A stretch of 64,000 nucleotides of DNA from NCBI RefSeq assembly GCF_000429845.1, contig NZ_AUCQ01000002.1, positions 1-64,000 of the forward strand, read 5' to 3'. This DNA comes from Comamonas composti DSM 21721 (GTDB lineage: Bacteria > Pseudomonadota > Gammaproteobacteria > Burkholderiales > Burkholderiaceae_C). A model generated the notes under the pieces. That model did no database searches, was not told the DNA's origin, and saw nothing but the letters and a program-made list of their open reading frames with translations. A program made the position numbers and the translations under genes. Numbering within the stretch: the stretch's first letter is position 1; the number at the start of each line of letters is the position of its first letter. Shown in pieces: positions 26,798-35,211 of this stretch.

Positions 26798-27949
26798 ATG
26801 AAACGCACTTGGCTGCTGTTTTCCCAGGTGGTCACCGTCTTGGTCGCCGCCTATTTCGTGGTTGCCACCCTGCAGCCCGACTGGCTGCACCGTGGTGCCG
26901 TGCGCAGCAATGCCGGCATTGCGCTGCTCGAAGCACCGCCCATGCCTGCAGGCGAGGTCAGCCCCGGCAGCTTTGCACCAGCAGCACGCAAGGCCTCACC
27001 GGCCGTGGTCAGCATCAACACCAGCAAGGAAGTGCGCCACCCGCGCAGCAACGATCCCTGGTTCCAGTTCTTCTTCGGCGAGCAGGGCACGCAGCAGCAG
27101 GCGGGCCTGGGCAGCGGCGTGATCTTCAGCCCCGACGGCTATATCCTGACCAACAACCATGTGGTCCAGGGCGCGGACGACATTGAGGTCACGCTCAGCG
27201 ACGGCCGCAAGAGCCAGGCCAAGATCATAGGCACGGACCCCGAAAGCGATCTGGCCGTGCTCAAGGTCGAGCTGGACAGGCTGCCCGTCATCGTGCTGGG
27301 CAACTCCGACCAGGTGGCCGTGGGCGACCGCGTGCTCGCCATCGGTAACCCCTTCGGCGTGGGCCAGACCGTGACCAGCGGCATCATCAGCGCCCTGGGG
27401 CGCAGCCAGCTGGGCATCAACACCTTCGAGAACTTCATACAGACCGATGCGGCCATCAACCCCGGCAACTCGGGTGGCGCCCTGGTCGATGCCAACGGCA
27501 ACCTGCTGGGCATCAACACTGCCATCTATTCGCGCTCGGGCGGCAGCATGGGCATAGGCTTTGCGATTCCCGTGGCCACGGCCAAGATGGTGCTGGACGG
27601 CATTGTGCGCGACGGCTCGGTCACGCGCGGCTGGGTCGGCGTGGAGCCCAACGAACTCTCGCCCGAGCTGGCCGAGACCTTTGGCGTCAAGACCGATTCC
27701 GGCGTGATCATCACCGGCGTGCTCCAGGGAGGCCCCGCAGCCCTGGCAGGCATGTTGCCCGGAGATGTGATCGTGCGCGTGGGTGACAAGCCCATCAGCA
27801 ACGTCTCCGAACTGCTCAGCGCCGTGGCCGCGCTCAAGCCCGGCGAGGCCGTGGCCTTCGACGTGCGCCGCGCCAGCAGCAGCCTGGAGCTGGAGATCAC
27901 ACCCGGCCAGCGACCCACCCCCACCAACCAGCGCATCCAGCGCCGCTGA
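26798..27949 (+). CDS. DegS/HhoB-type periplasmic serine protease (S1C, one PDZ domain)
   Basis: The protein is anchored by an N-terminal helix (about 5-25), with the protease and PDZ domains in the periplasm. The catalytic triad is visible: H121 (NNHVVQ), D151 (ESDLAVLK) and S225 (NPGNSGGAL). One PDZ domain covers about 265-370. With 383 residues and a single PDZ it is closer to DegS/AlgW than to DegP. A sigma-E pathway role is possible but nothing nearby confirms it. It ends at a strong terminator. Confidence 0.93.
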   Translation: MKRTWLLFSQVVTVLVAAYFVVATLQPDWLHRGAVRSNAGIALLEAPPMPAGEVSPGSFAPAARKASPAVVSINTSKEVRHPRSNDPWFQFFFGEQGTQQQAGLGSGVIFSPDGYILTNNHVVQGADDIEVTLSDGRKSQAKIIGTDPESDLAVLKVELDRLPVIVLGNSDQVAVGDRVLAIGNPFGVGQTVTSGIISALGRSQLGINTFENFIQTDAAINPGNSGGALVDANGNLLGINTAIYSRSGGSMGIGFAIPVATAKMVLDGIVRDGSVTRGWVGVEPNELSPELAETFGVKTDSGVIITGVLQGGPAALAGMLPGDVIVRVGDKPISNVSELLSAVAALKPGEAVAFDVRRASSSLELEITPGQRPTPTNQRIQRR

Positions 27950-27961
27950 TTGCTCAGCCCC

Positions 27962-27998
27962 ATGAAAAAAGCGCCAGAAAATCTGGCGCTTTTTTCAT
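27962..27998 (+). terminator. Terminator of the DegS-like protease gene
   Basis: A perfect 16-bp stem (ATGAAAAAAGCGCCAG and its complement) with a five-base loop and a T6 tract on the plus strand. The A-rich arm would also make it work for the convergent mutarotase gene. Confidence 0.9.
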
Positions 27999-28020
27999 GC
28001 TCGCCTGCTCGACGGTCCAG

Positions 28021-28102
28021 CCCTGAGACGCCGAGCAAGAGCCGCCTCGCGGCGAAGGCGTCGTCCCCCTTTAGGGAGAAGGCGCGTAGCGCCTCAGGGG
28101 GT
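28021..28102 (-). repeat. ~85-bp interspersed repeat, copy B
   Basis: On the minus strand it reads CCCCCTGAGGCGCTACGCGC, identical to the start of copy A, and stays alignable to its end at GTCTCAGGG. It overlaps the end of the mutarotase gene, supplying the last two codons and the TGA stop. Confidence 0.7.
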
Positions 28103-28960
28103 GCTCAGATACTGCCCCCCCCGCCAGACCTCGCCTGCAGCCAGCACCTGGGGCTGGTCTATGGCAGCGGCTTCCACACACAGCATCCGGCGCCAGCCAT
28201 CGGGCTGCATGTCGGCCAGGCCCGCGCATAGCTCAGGGCCGGGGTTCCAGACCACGGTCTGGGCAAAGCCCGGGTCCTGGGCAATGTGCAACACGCCCTG
28301 TCCCGGCCTGTGCAGCAGCATGCCCTGATCCGGCCTGGGATAGACACAGTCCACCTCGGGCCCGAAGCCCAGGGCGCCAGCCTGCCGTGGATGGGTGTCG
28401 GCCACGGCATCCCAATACTCCAGGCCCTCCAGGCCATGCAGCCGGGCCTGCTGCACATCGGGCACGCGCAGATAGCTGTGCAAGGCCGTGGTAAAGCTCA
28501 GGGCGGAATGGCTGGTATTGCGTACCGCCAGGGTCACGCTCAGGCGGCCCGGGTAGAGTTCCAGCTCGACCTCGGCCTCAAAGGCATGCGGCCAGACCGC
28601 GCGCGTGCCGTGATCGTCGGCAAGACGCAGCACCAGCCTCAGACCGTCGCCCGCCAGGGGCTGCAGTTCGCCGACATCGGCCTGCCAGCGCATGGAGCGT
28701 GCAAAGCCGTGCTTGACCAGCGGGCCGCGCTGGTTGAACTGGGGAAAGCACACGGGTATGCCACCGCGTATGGGCGTGTGGCCATCGTGCGCGGCCAGCG
28801 GGCTCAGAAACAGCTGCTCTTCGCCAGCCGTGATCCAGGACAGGACCTGGGCCCCTTGCAGCGCCACCCAGACCGTGTCTGCGCAGGCCAGGCCCAAGCG
28901 GATGGCCTCCTGGCCCTGCCAGGGTTCGATGCGCGCAAATACCTTGTTCGGAGGATTCAA
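28094..28960 (-). CDS. D-hexose-6-phosphate mutarotase (aldose 1-epimerase family, YeaD-like)
   Basis: Proteins of this family interconvert the anomers of glucose-6-phosphate. Seen are the GGIPVCFPQFNQRG motif, HGFAR, a SLHSYLRV-type segment (TTALHSYLRVPD) carrying a catalytic histidine, and the late E in LCVEAAAI. The start is uncertain: no ATG fits. A TTG at 28960 (MNPPNKVFARIEPW, 288 residues) agrees best with relatives; a GTG at 29008 would add 16 residues. The C-terminal Thr-Pro-stop lies inside repeat copy B. Confidence 0.85.
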   Translation of the reverse strand: MNPPNKVFARIEPWQGQEAIRLGLACADTVWVALQGAQVLSWITAGEEQLFLSPLAAHDGHTPIRGGIPVCFPQFNQRGPLVKHGFARSMRWQADVGELQPLAGDGLRLVLRLADDHGTRAVWPHAFEAEVELELYPGRLSVTLAVRNTSHSALSFTTALHSYLRVPDVQQARLHGLEGLEYWDAVADTHPRQAGALGFGPEVDCVYPRPDQGMLLHRPGQGVLHIAQDPGFAQTVVWNPGPELCAGLADMQPDGWRRMLCVEAAAIDQPQVLAAGEVWRGGQYLSTP

Positions 28961-29055
28961 AACGTCTGCTTTCTTTTCTGACGGCCTGCAGCCAGATGCA
29001 TGATTCACGTGTTCATAAAATACACGCGCCTTCAAACCATATTAGCTGCTTCACC

Positions 29056-30015
29056 ATGCCAAAAAATCCAGCCCGGGCCAGAAAATTCCAATGCCTTGGC
29101 GCGACCATATTGACGTTCTTGCTAACCGCCTGCGGCGGCGGAGAAGGCAGCCATGATCAGGCCTCAGGAGGCGTGCAGCCGCCCGAAGTCACGACCCCGC
29201 CCGATGGCGGAACGCCTGCTCCCGCACCCGAGCCCCAGCGCATTCTGGTGCCCGCCTATTTCTACCCCGACAAGGTCAAGATCGCCGATTGGCAGGCGCT
29301 CACGGAAAGCGCTGCTTCCGCGCCGCGCGTGGAGATCACGGCCATTCTGAATCCGAACAACGGCGTGTTCAGCCAGCAGGATGCGAACATTGCACGCGTC
29401 GCCACGGACTTCGTGAATGCCGGCGGCAAGATGGTCGGCTATGTGAACTCCAGATACGGCCGCCGCGCCACGACCGAGGTCCTGGCCAACGTCCAGGCCT
29501 ATCTGCAGCACTATGGCGAGCACATCGTGCACGGCGTCTTCATCGACGAAATGGCGAATGACGACAAGCGGCTGGCCTACTACCAGGACCTCTACCGCCG
29601 CATCAAGAGCCTGCACCCCCAGTTGCTGGTGATAGGCAACCCCGGCTCCACGCCGACGTCCGGCTATGCACAGGCAGCCGACGTGCTGACCACGTTCGAG
29701 GGCAAGGGCTTTGGCGAGAAGGGCTATGACAGTTACGACCCGGGCCAGCATGCAGGCGGCTGGCTTGCCAGGTGGCCGGCTTCGGCTCAGGCAGCCCTGG
29801 TCCACAACGTGAGCAGTTGCGCAAGCATGCAGGCCATGGTCAAGCGCTCGGCCAGCCGCAGCAGCCTGTCCGGCTGGATTTACGTGACCGATCTCGAGTA
29901 CGAGCCCTCCAGCGGGGTCGGCAATCCCTGGGCCACGCTTCCCAGCTACTGGCCGGCGCTGGTGGACACGGTACGCAGTCTGGGCAACGGCCTGCCTCTA
30001 CCCGGGTGCCGATAA
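29056..30015 (+). CDS. Spherulin-4-type (GH135-like) TIM-barrel lipoprotein
   Basis: The 319-residue product has a lipobox LLTAC (Cys26), a Gly/Pro-rich linker and one domain from about residue 65. The domain opens VPAYFYPD and contains TAILNPNNGVF, GYVNSRYGRR, GVFIDEMAND, VIGNPGSTPT and a late GWIYVTDLEY. This is the pattern of the spherulation-specific family 4, which includes fungal Sph3 (GH135), an enzyme cleaving galactosaminogalactan. The likely catalytic acids are in FIDE. Location is predicted to be the periplasm or outer-membrane surface. Activity on the related Pel polymer is inference. It is divergent from the mutarotase gene. Confidence 0.8.
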   Translation: MPKNPARARKFQCLGATILTFLLTACGGGEGSHDQASGGVQPPEVTTPPDGGTPAPAPEPQRILVPAYFYPDKVKIADWQALTESAASAPRVEITAILNPNNGVFSQQDANIARVATDFVNAGGKMVGYVNSRYGRRATTEVLANVQAYLQHYGEHIVHGVFIDEMANDDKRLAYYQDLYRRIKSLHPQLLVIGNPGSTPTSGYAQAADVLTTFEGKGFGEKGYDSYDPGQHAGGWLARWPASAQAALVHNVSSCASMQAMVKRSASRSSLSGWIYVTDLEYEPSSGVGNPWATLPSYWPALVDTVRSLGNGLPLPGCR

Positions 30016-30105
30016 TCGGCTCAGAGACTGCGCCGTCTTTCCTGATGGCAGCAGTTGCCCTGGTCTGCTGACCCGGACGCCGGCCCGGGCAGCCTGCAGC
30101 AGGAT

Positions 30106-30846
30106 TTATTCGACCAGCTCGTCGGCCCGCGCCTGGGCGGCCGCAAAGTCCAGGTCGCCCGAGTAGATGGCGCGGCCGCAGATCACGCCTTCCACGCCTT
30201 CGTCCTCGACCTTGCACAGGGCTTCGATATCGGCCATGCCCGAGAGGCCGCCCGAGGCGATCACAGGGATCTTGAGCGACTGCGCGAGCTTGACCGTGGC
30301 ATCGATGTTGATGCCCGTGAGCATGCCGTCGCGGCCAATGTCGGTGTAGATGATGGACTCCACGCCCCAGTCCTCGAAGCGCTTGGCCACCGAGTGCACA
30401 TCCTGACCCGTGAGCTTGCTCCAGCCGTCGATGGCCACCTTGCCGTCCTTGGCATCCAGGCCCACGATGACATGGCCGGCAAAGGCGCTGCAGGCATCCT
30501 GCAGAAAGCCGGGGTTCTTCACGGCGGCCGTGCCGATGATCACGTACTCCAGCCCCGCATCGATATAGCGCTCGATGGTGTCCAGATCACGTATGCCCCC
30601 GCCCAGTTGCACGGGGATGGCGCCATCGACCTCCTTGAGGATGGCCTTGATGGCCGCCAGGTTCTTGGGCTGGCCGGCAAAAGCGCCATTCAAGTCCACG
30701 AGGTGCAGGCGACGCGCGCCCGCATCCAGCCAGCGCCGCGCGATGGCTGCGGGGTCTTCCCCAAACGTGGTCGATTGATCCATATCTCCCTGGATGAGGC
30801 GAACGCAGTGGCCGTCCTTGAGATCGATGGCAGGAATGAGCAACAT
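30106..30846 (-). CDS. hisA: HisA, ProFAR isomerase
   Basis: HisA isomerises ProFAR to PRFAR, the fourth step of histidine synthesis. The (beta/alpha)8 barrel of 246 residues has catalytic D9 in IPAIDLKDG and the second aspartate in YTDIGRDG. Both phosphate-binding half-barrel motifs are present (QLGGGIR and ASGGLSG). It is the last gene of the minus-strand his block. In related bacteria hisF follows directly; here it does not. Confidence 0.96.
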   Translation of the reverse strand: MLLIPAIDLKDGHCVRLIQGDMDQSTTFGEDPAAIARRWLDAGARRLHLVDLNGAFAGQPKNLAAIKAILKEVDGAIPVQLGGGIRDLDTIERYIDAGLEYVIIGTAAVKNPGFLQDACSAFAGHVIVGLDAKDGKVAIDGWSKLTGQDVHSVAKRFEDWGVESIIYTDIGRDGMLTGINIDATVKLAQSLKIPVIASGGLSGMADIEALCKVEDEGVEGVICGRAIYSGDLDFAAAQARADELVE

Positions 30847-30906
30847 GATGATTTGGGAGCGATGAAGGCCTGGGATGGGGCGGCCCGTGCATTGGAGGAA
30901 AAGACT

Positions 30907-31584
30907 TCAGGGCTTCCAGCCCAGGAAGTTGCGGAACAGCGCCAGCCCTTGGTCCGAGCTTTTCTCGGGGTGGAACTGGGTGGCGAAAATATTATCGCGT
31001 GCAATCGCGCAGGCAAAGTGTCCGCCGTAGTCGGACTCGGCCGCGCAATGGCGCTTTTCAGCCACTTCGGCATAGAAACTGTGCACGAAGTAATAAAAGC
31101 TCTGGTCGGCAATGCCTTGCCACAGCGCATGCGGGCGGCCCTCATGCGGGGTCTGGTGCACGCGATTCCAGCCCATCTGCGGGACTTTGAAGCGGCTGCC
31201 GTCGGCCTGCAGCCGCCCCTGGAGATCGAACTTGCGCACGCGCCCGGGAATCAGGCCCAGGCCCGCGACATCGCCTTCGTCGCTGTGGTCGAGCAGCATC
31301 TGCATGCCCACGCACACGCCGAACAAGGGCTTGCTCCGTACCGAGGCCAGCACGGCCTCCTGCAGGGCGCCGTCATGGGCTTCGCGCAGCTCGCGCATGC
31401 AGTCCGGCATGGCACCCTGGCCGGGCAGCACCAGGCGGTCGGCCGCCGCGACCTGCTCGGGCTCGGCCGTGACCACCACCTGCCAGCCCGCGTCTGCGGC
31501 CGCAGCGCGCACCGCCTGGGACACGGAGCGCAGATTGCCCATGCCGTAATCCACCACCGCAACGGTTTTGCTATCTAACTTCAT
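30907..31584 (-). CDS. hisH: HisH, glutaminase subunit of imidazole glycerol phosphate synthase
   Basis: HisH releases ammonia from glutamine and channels it to HisF. This class I amidotransferase of 225 residues shows the nucleophile elbow [10 protein letters not shown] (catalytic Cys), the conserved [10 protein letters not shown] start and the C-terminal His/Glu pair (QFHPEKS). Its partner hisF is encoded about 30 kb away on the other strand. Confidence 0.96.
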   Translation of the reverse strand: MKLDSKTVAVVDYGMGNLRSVSQAVRAAAADAGWQVVVTAEPEQVAAADRLVLPGQGAMPDCMRELREAHDGALQEAVLASVRSKPLFGVCVGMQMLLDHSDEGDVAGLGLIPGRVRKFDLQGRLQADGSRFKVPQMGWNRVHQTPHEGRPHALWQGIADQSFYYFVHSFYAEVAEKRHCAAESDYGGHFACAIARDNIFATQFHPEKSSDQGLALFRNFLGWKP

Positions 31585-31585
31585 A

Positions 31586-31678
31586 GCTTGTAGCGCTTGT
31601 TGGGTATCATTTTCAGATAAATATAGTGCTCAATTCAATGTCTACCAAGCGCTGGCAGCTCATTTTTAAAGAGCATCA
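31586..31678. repeat. AGCGCTTG palindromic repeat between hisH and hisB
   Basis: AGCTTGTAGCGCTTG (31586-31600) is an inverted copy of CAAGCGCTGGCAGCT, beginning near 31645, with two mismatches in 15 bases. The right edge, ATTTTTAAAGAGCATCA, runs into the hisB stop codon exactly as at the NIF3-family gene. Confidence 0.65.
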
Positions 31679-32302
31679 CAAAGCACCCTTGGTCGACGGG
31701 ATGACGCCGGCCATGCGCTCGTCGTGCTCCAGCGCAAAGCGCAGTGCGCGCGCAAAGGCCTTGAAGATGGTTTCGCACTGGTGGTGGGCATTGAAGCCCT
31801 TGAGGTTGTCGATGTGCAAGGTCACGCCCGCATGGTTCACAAAGCCCTGGAAGAACTCGTAGACCAGCTGGGTGTCGAGCTGGCCTATGGCGCCGGCCGT
31901 GAACTTCACATCCATGTGCAGACTGGGCCGGCCCGAGAAGTCGATGACCACGCGCGAGAGGGCCTCGTCCAGCGGCACGTAGGCATGGCCGTAGCGGCGT
32001 ATGCCCTTCTTGTCGCCCACGGCCTTGGCAAAGGCCTGGCCCAGCGTGATACCGATGTCTTCCACGGTGTGATGGCCGTCTATGTGCAGATCGCCTTCGC
32101 ATTCGATGTCGAGATCGATGAGTCCATGGCGTGCGATCTGGTCGAGCATATGGTCGAGGAAACCTATGCCCGACTGCAACCGGGCCTTGCCCGTACCGTC
32201 GAGATTGATGCGTACCTGGACGCGGGTTTCGGCGGTGTTGCGCTGGACTTCGGCCACACGAACGGTGGTCTGCGCAGTGGTGGGGACGAGTACGTTGCTC
32301 AT
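31676..32302 (-). CDS. hisB: Imidazoleglycerol-phosphate dehydratase HisB
   Basis: HisB (monofunctional form) dehydrates imidazoleglycerol phosphate using Mn. The 208-residue protein keeps both metal motifs, HHTVED and the later [17 protein letters not shown]. An unusually long N terminus (about 15 residues) precedes the core. The ATG at 32302 has AAGGAATCCCT upstream and overlaps the hisC stop as ATGA. Confidence 0.95.
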   Translation of the reverse strand: MSNVLVPTTAQTTVRVAEVQRNTAETRVQVRINLDGTGKARLQSGIGFLDHMLDQIARHGLIDLDIECEGDLHIDGHHTVEDIGITLGQAFAKAVGDKKGIRRYGHAYVPLDEALSRVVIDFSGRPSLHMDVKFTAGAIGQLDTQLVYEFFQGFVNHAGVTLHIDNLKGFNAHHQCETIFKAFARALRFALEHDERMAGVIPSTKGAL

Positions 32303-33414
32303 AGGGATTCCTTCATTGCCGCCAGCATCCGGGCGTTTTCTTCGTGGCTGCCCACGGTCAGGCGCAGGCAGTTGGCCAGCAGCGGGTGCATGGCCGAGAC
32401 GTTCTTGACCAGCACGCCCCGCTCCTTCATGCGTGCCTGGGCCTGGGCTGCATCGCGCACGCGTATCAGCACCATGTTGGCCTCGGAAGGCCAGATTTTC
32501 TCCACACCGGCCAGGGCCTTCAGGGCCTCGACCAGGGGCTGGCGCTGGGCGCGGATCTCGGCCGCCTGCTGCGCGTAGACCTGCTCGTGCTCCAGCGCAA
32601 AGATCGCGGCCTCGCAGTTGAGCACACTGATGTTGTAGGGCGGGCGCACCTTGTCGATTTCGTGGACCAGGGCCGCAGGCCCGAGCAGATAGCCGAGACG
32701 CACGCCCGCAAGACCGAATTTGGACAGCGTGCGCATGAGCAGCACATGGCTGTTGCGCGCGGGCTGCACACGCATGTTCTGCACCCAGCTGCGCTTGGCA
32801 AAAGGCTGGTAGGCCTCGTCGATCACGACCAGGCCGCCGATCACGGCCACGGCATCGATCACGGCCTGCACATCGGCCTCGTCCCACAGCGTGGCCGTGG
32901 GGTTGTTGGGGTAGGCGATATAGGTGATGGCCGGCCGGTGCTTTGCAATCGCGGCCCGCATGGCCGGCACGTCCAGCTCGAAGTCCTCGGTCAGATCCAC
33001 ACCCACGAAGTCCAGGCCCTGCAGCCTGGCGCTCATGGGATACATCACAAAGCCCGGCATGGGCGCCAGCATGGTCGCGCGCTGCTCGCCCGGCTGGGCG
33101 CAGGCCAGGGCCAGCAGGGTGATGATCTCGTCCGAGCCATTGCCCAGCAGCACACTGCTGCCCTCGGGCGCATCCGCATAGTCGGCCAGCATGTGCTTGA
33201 GCTGCTCCTGGCGCTCGCCTGGATAGCGGTTGATCTCCAGGGCCCCCAGGCGCTGGCCCAGGGCCGCCTGCAGCTCGGCGGACAGCACGAAGGGATTCTC
33301 CATGGTGTCCATCTTGAGCAGGCCTTGCGCGGGCTGCACGTGATAGGCCTGCATGGCGCGCACATCGGCGCGAATGCGTTGCAAGGCCTGGTTTTGCACA
33401 TCTTGAACAGTCAT
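32299..33414 (-). CDS. hisC: Histidinol-phosphate aminotransferase HisC
   Basis: HisC is a PLP enzyme that transaminates imidazole acetol phosphate. Seen are NGSDEII near residue 87, YPNNPTA near 155, DEAYQPF near 190 and the PLP-lysine motif [15 protein letters not shown]. The ATG at 33414 gives 371 residues; a GTG at 33423 would add three. The toxin-antitoxin genes lie directly upstream, between it and hisD. Confidence 0.95.
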   Translation of the reverse strand: MTVQDVQNQALQRIRADVRAMQAYHVQPAQGLLKMDTMENPFVLSAELQAALGQRLGALEINRYPGERQEQLKHMLADYADAPEGSSVLLGNGSDEIITLLALACAQPGEQRATMLAPMPGFVMYPMSARLQGLDFVGVDLTEDFELDVPAMRAAIAKHRPAITYIAYPNNPTATLWDEADVQAVIDAVAVIGGLVVIDEAYQPFAKRSWVQNMRVQPARNSHVLLMRTLSKFGLAGVRLGYLLGPAALVHEIDKVRPPYNISVLNCEAAIFALEHEQVYAQQAAEIRAQRQPLVEALKALAGVEKIWPSEANMVLIRVRDAAQAQARMKERGVLVKNVSAMHPLLANCLRLTVGSHEENARMLAAMKESL

Positions 33415-33465
33415 GGGGCTCACTCTTTTTACAAATCTTCGGGCTGCGCCGGGGTACCGGGCCGC

Positions 33466-33906
33466 TCAGACGAAATCCGTGCCCGGCGCGGCCTGCTGCA
33501 GCGGGTGGACCAGGGTCACACCGCCGAACTCGGCGCCATGGGGCAGGTGCAGGCTCAGCATGTGGCTGCAGCCGCTGTGCTGGGCACAGGCCACGGCCAA
33601 GCAGTCGCCAAAGGCCAGCTGGTGGCGGGCCTGAACGGCCCAGGCAGTCTCCAGCGTGGCCGCATCGGTCTTCCAGGGCGTCCAGGTCTGGTAGCGCCGG
33701 ATGGCGGCACGCGCATCACCCTGGGGCATGGGGTTGGCGGCCGTGGTCACCTGCTCGTAGAACTCGACCAGGGCCTGGTTGCCGGTACGCCCCAGCCGCT
33801 CGCGCCACAGGCAGTCCAGCCAGCTCAGGCAGGTCTGGTACAGATCGCCACCGGCCACGTTCTCGGCCGCCACCAGCACCGAGGTATCCACAAAGACCGG
33901 ATTCAT
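33466..33906 (-). CDS. PIN-domain toxin of a VapBC-like system
   Basis: PIN-domain toxins are Mg-dependent ribonucleases. The 146-residue product begins [15 protein letters not shown] with the first acidic residue at D7. Further acidic residues appear in the middle ([11 protein letters not shown]) and in [11 protein letters not shown]. The C-terminal fourth position is less obvious. The gene overlaps the antitoxin gene by ATGA. VapC-type tRNA cleavage is likely by family, but the target is unknown. Confidence 0.85.
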   Translation of the reverse strand: MNPVFVDTSVLVAAENVAGGDLYQTCLSWLDCLWRERLGRTGNQALVEFYEQVTTAANPMPQGDARAAIRRYQTWTPWKTDAATLETAWAVQARHQLAFGDCLAVACAQHSGCSHMLSLHLPHGAEFGGVTLVHPLQQAAPGTDFV

Positions 33907-34166
33907 TCCCCACTCCCCGCCTCGGCCAGGCCGCCCGCGCGCGCCGGCATTGCGCTGCGCGCCCGCGCCTCTGGCGCATTCTGGATCTTCCAGCCGCGCT
34001 CGTCGGTACGCCAGGCCAGATAGGCACGCTCGTAGGCATCCTCGCGCTGCTGCATCTCGGCCATGAAGTCGCCCACCATGCGGGACACACTGGTGCCGCG
34101 CCGCGCAGCCTCCACGCGCGCCCATTCCAGCACGCTGTCCTCGACGGTAATGGTCAGATTCTTCAT
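33903..34166 (-). CDS. Ribbon-helix-helix antitoxin of the VapBC-like system
   Basis: The 87-residue protein starts MKNLTITVEDSVLEWARVEAARRGTSVSR, a CopG-type ribbon-helix-helix DNA-binding half, followed by a charged C-terminal half that would wrap the toxin. It lies upstream of the toxin with a four-base overlap and just downstream of a double palindromic operator, the usual autoregulated layout. Confidence 0.85.
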   Translation of the reverse strand: MKNLTITVEDSVLEWARVEAARRGTSVSRMVGDFMAEMQQREDAYERAYLAWRTDERGWKIQNAPEARARSAMPARAGGLAEAGSGE

Positions 34167-34179
34167 GGCGCCGATGGTA

Positions 34180-34208
34180 CACGAAATTCGTGCAACACGA
34201 AATTCGTG
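34180..34208. promoter_or_regulatory. Double operator of the toxin-antitoxin operon
   Basis: Two identical 13-bp palindromes CACGAAATTCGTG occupy 34180-34192 and 34196-34208, centres 16 bases apart, 14 bases upstream of the antitoxin ATG. This is the expected site for cooperative binding by an RHH antitoxin and would cover the promoter. Confidence 0.85.
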
Positions 34209-34228
34209 TTAAAGATCCAAGCCGTAAA

Positions 34229-34250
34229 AAAGCCCGAAGAGCTCGGGCTT
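34229..34250 (-). terminator. Terminator of the lipoprotein gene
   Basis: AAGCCCGA and TCGGGCTT form an 8-bp stem with a five-base loop, followed by TTTTTTACGG on the minus strand. It separates the lipoprotein gene from the toxin-antitoxin operon. Confidence 0.85.
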
Positions 34251-34274
34251 GGATCCAGGCTTGAGGAAAAGCCG

Positions 34275-35096
34275 CTACCGCCTGTACTGCGGGGGCTTGG
34301 CATAAGAGCCCGCATCTGCGGGAAAGGCCTGGGGTGTCTTGCCCGCCGGGCTGGCCTGGGCCTGCTCGGGATCGGTAACCCTGACCTCGAACAGCGCAGA
34401 GCCGATCACGCCTACATTGCGGGCATCGCCCTCGGGTGTATTCGCCGCATAGGCGCGCTGCTTGCCGGCGAAGCGAAAGCTCGCAACCTCGGACTGGCTT
34501 TTGCGAAAGCCGTCTATCCTCAGGGTCGTACCGGGCTTGAGCCAGTAGCCCTCGCGGCTGATGGAGCCGCCCTGGCCCGAGAGCACGTCCAGACCATCGA
34601 CCGTGGCCACGACCTCGTAGCCCACGCGGCTGCGATTCACGTAGACCAGTTCATAGCGCTCGCCGTGGCGGCCCGCGACCAGATATTCGGCGCCCTGCCG
34701 GTAGATCGGCAAGGGCTGGCCCTGACCGTCCTGCACCGACCATTCGACATTGCCATCGGCCAGCAGCACATTGAGCTGCCGGTCGGCATGGGCGCCGAGT
34801 GCGCGGCGGATGCTGACCTCATCCGAGTAGCGCAGTTGCGCCAGCGCCTGCGGCCGGTCGGGACTCAGGCGCTGGGCATACACGGTGCGCGTATGCGAGG
34901 CCCTGGCCTCTCCCCATTGCGTGCCCAGCGTGGACGCGGCCCGGGCCTCGGGCGCAGCAGCCTGCAAGTTGCCGGCCCGTGCGAGCTCCATCTCCGCAAG
35001 CCTCGGGTAGTGCTGGCTGCAAGCCCCCAGGCCCAGGGCCAGCATCAAGGCCAGCAGCCAGCGGGACGGCTTGCAGAAAACGATGGGCAGATTCAT
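34275..35096 (-). CDS. Lipoprotein of unknown function
   Basis: The 273-residue product has a clear lipobox LGLGAC (Cys26) and AGGAGAGGAC before the ATG at 35096. After a variable region, residues about 110-245 look like a beta-rich domain (RYELVYVNRSRVGYEVVATVDGLDVLSG, LKPGTTLRIDGFRKSQSEVASFRF, GVIGSALFEVRV). I do not recognise a characterised family. It sits inside the his operon between hisD and the toxin-antitoxin genes with its own terminator, so it is probably a later insertion. Confidence 0.75.
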   Translation of the reverse strand: MNLPIVFCKPSRWLLALMLALGLGACSQHYPRLAEMELARAGNLQAAAPEARAASTLGTQWGEARASHTRTVYAQRLSPDRPQALAQLRYSDEVSIRRALGAHADRQLNVLLADGNVEWSVQDGQGQPLPIYRQGAEYLVAGRHGERYELVYVNRSRVGYEVVATVDGLDVLSGQGGSISREGYWLKPGTTLRIDGFRKSQSEVASFRFAGKQRAYAANTPEGDARNVGVIGSALFEVRVTDPEQAQASPAGKTPQAFPADAGSYAKPPQYRR

Positions 35097-35211
35097 GTCC
35101 TCTCCTGATGAATGCACGGGCAAAGCCGGCAGTGTGCACCATGCCAGGCGGCATTCATGCAGGAAAACAGGCCTATCGGTGCATGTGTTTGCGCACTCGG
35201 AGTACCGGCGA

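Noticed and set aside
32344-34023. A long plus-strand frame opposite hisC and the toxin gene
   Set aside because: Antisense shadow; the minus-strand genes have clear motifs and coupled starts.
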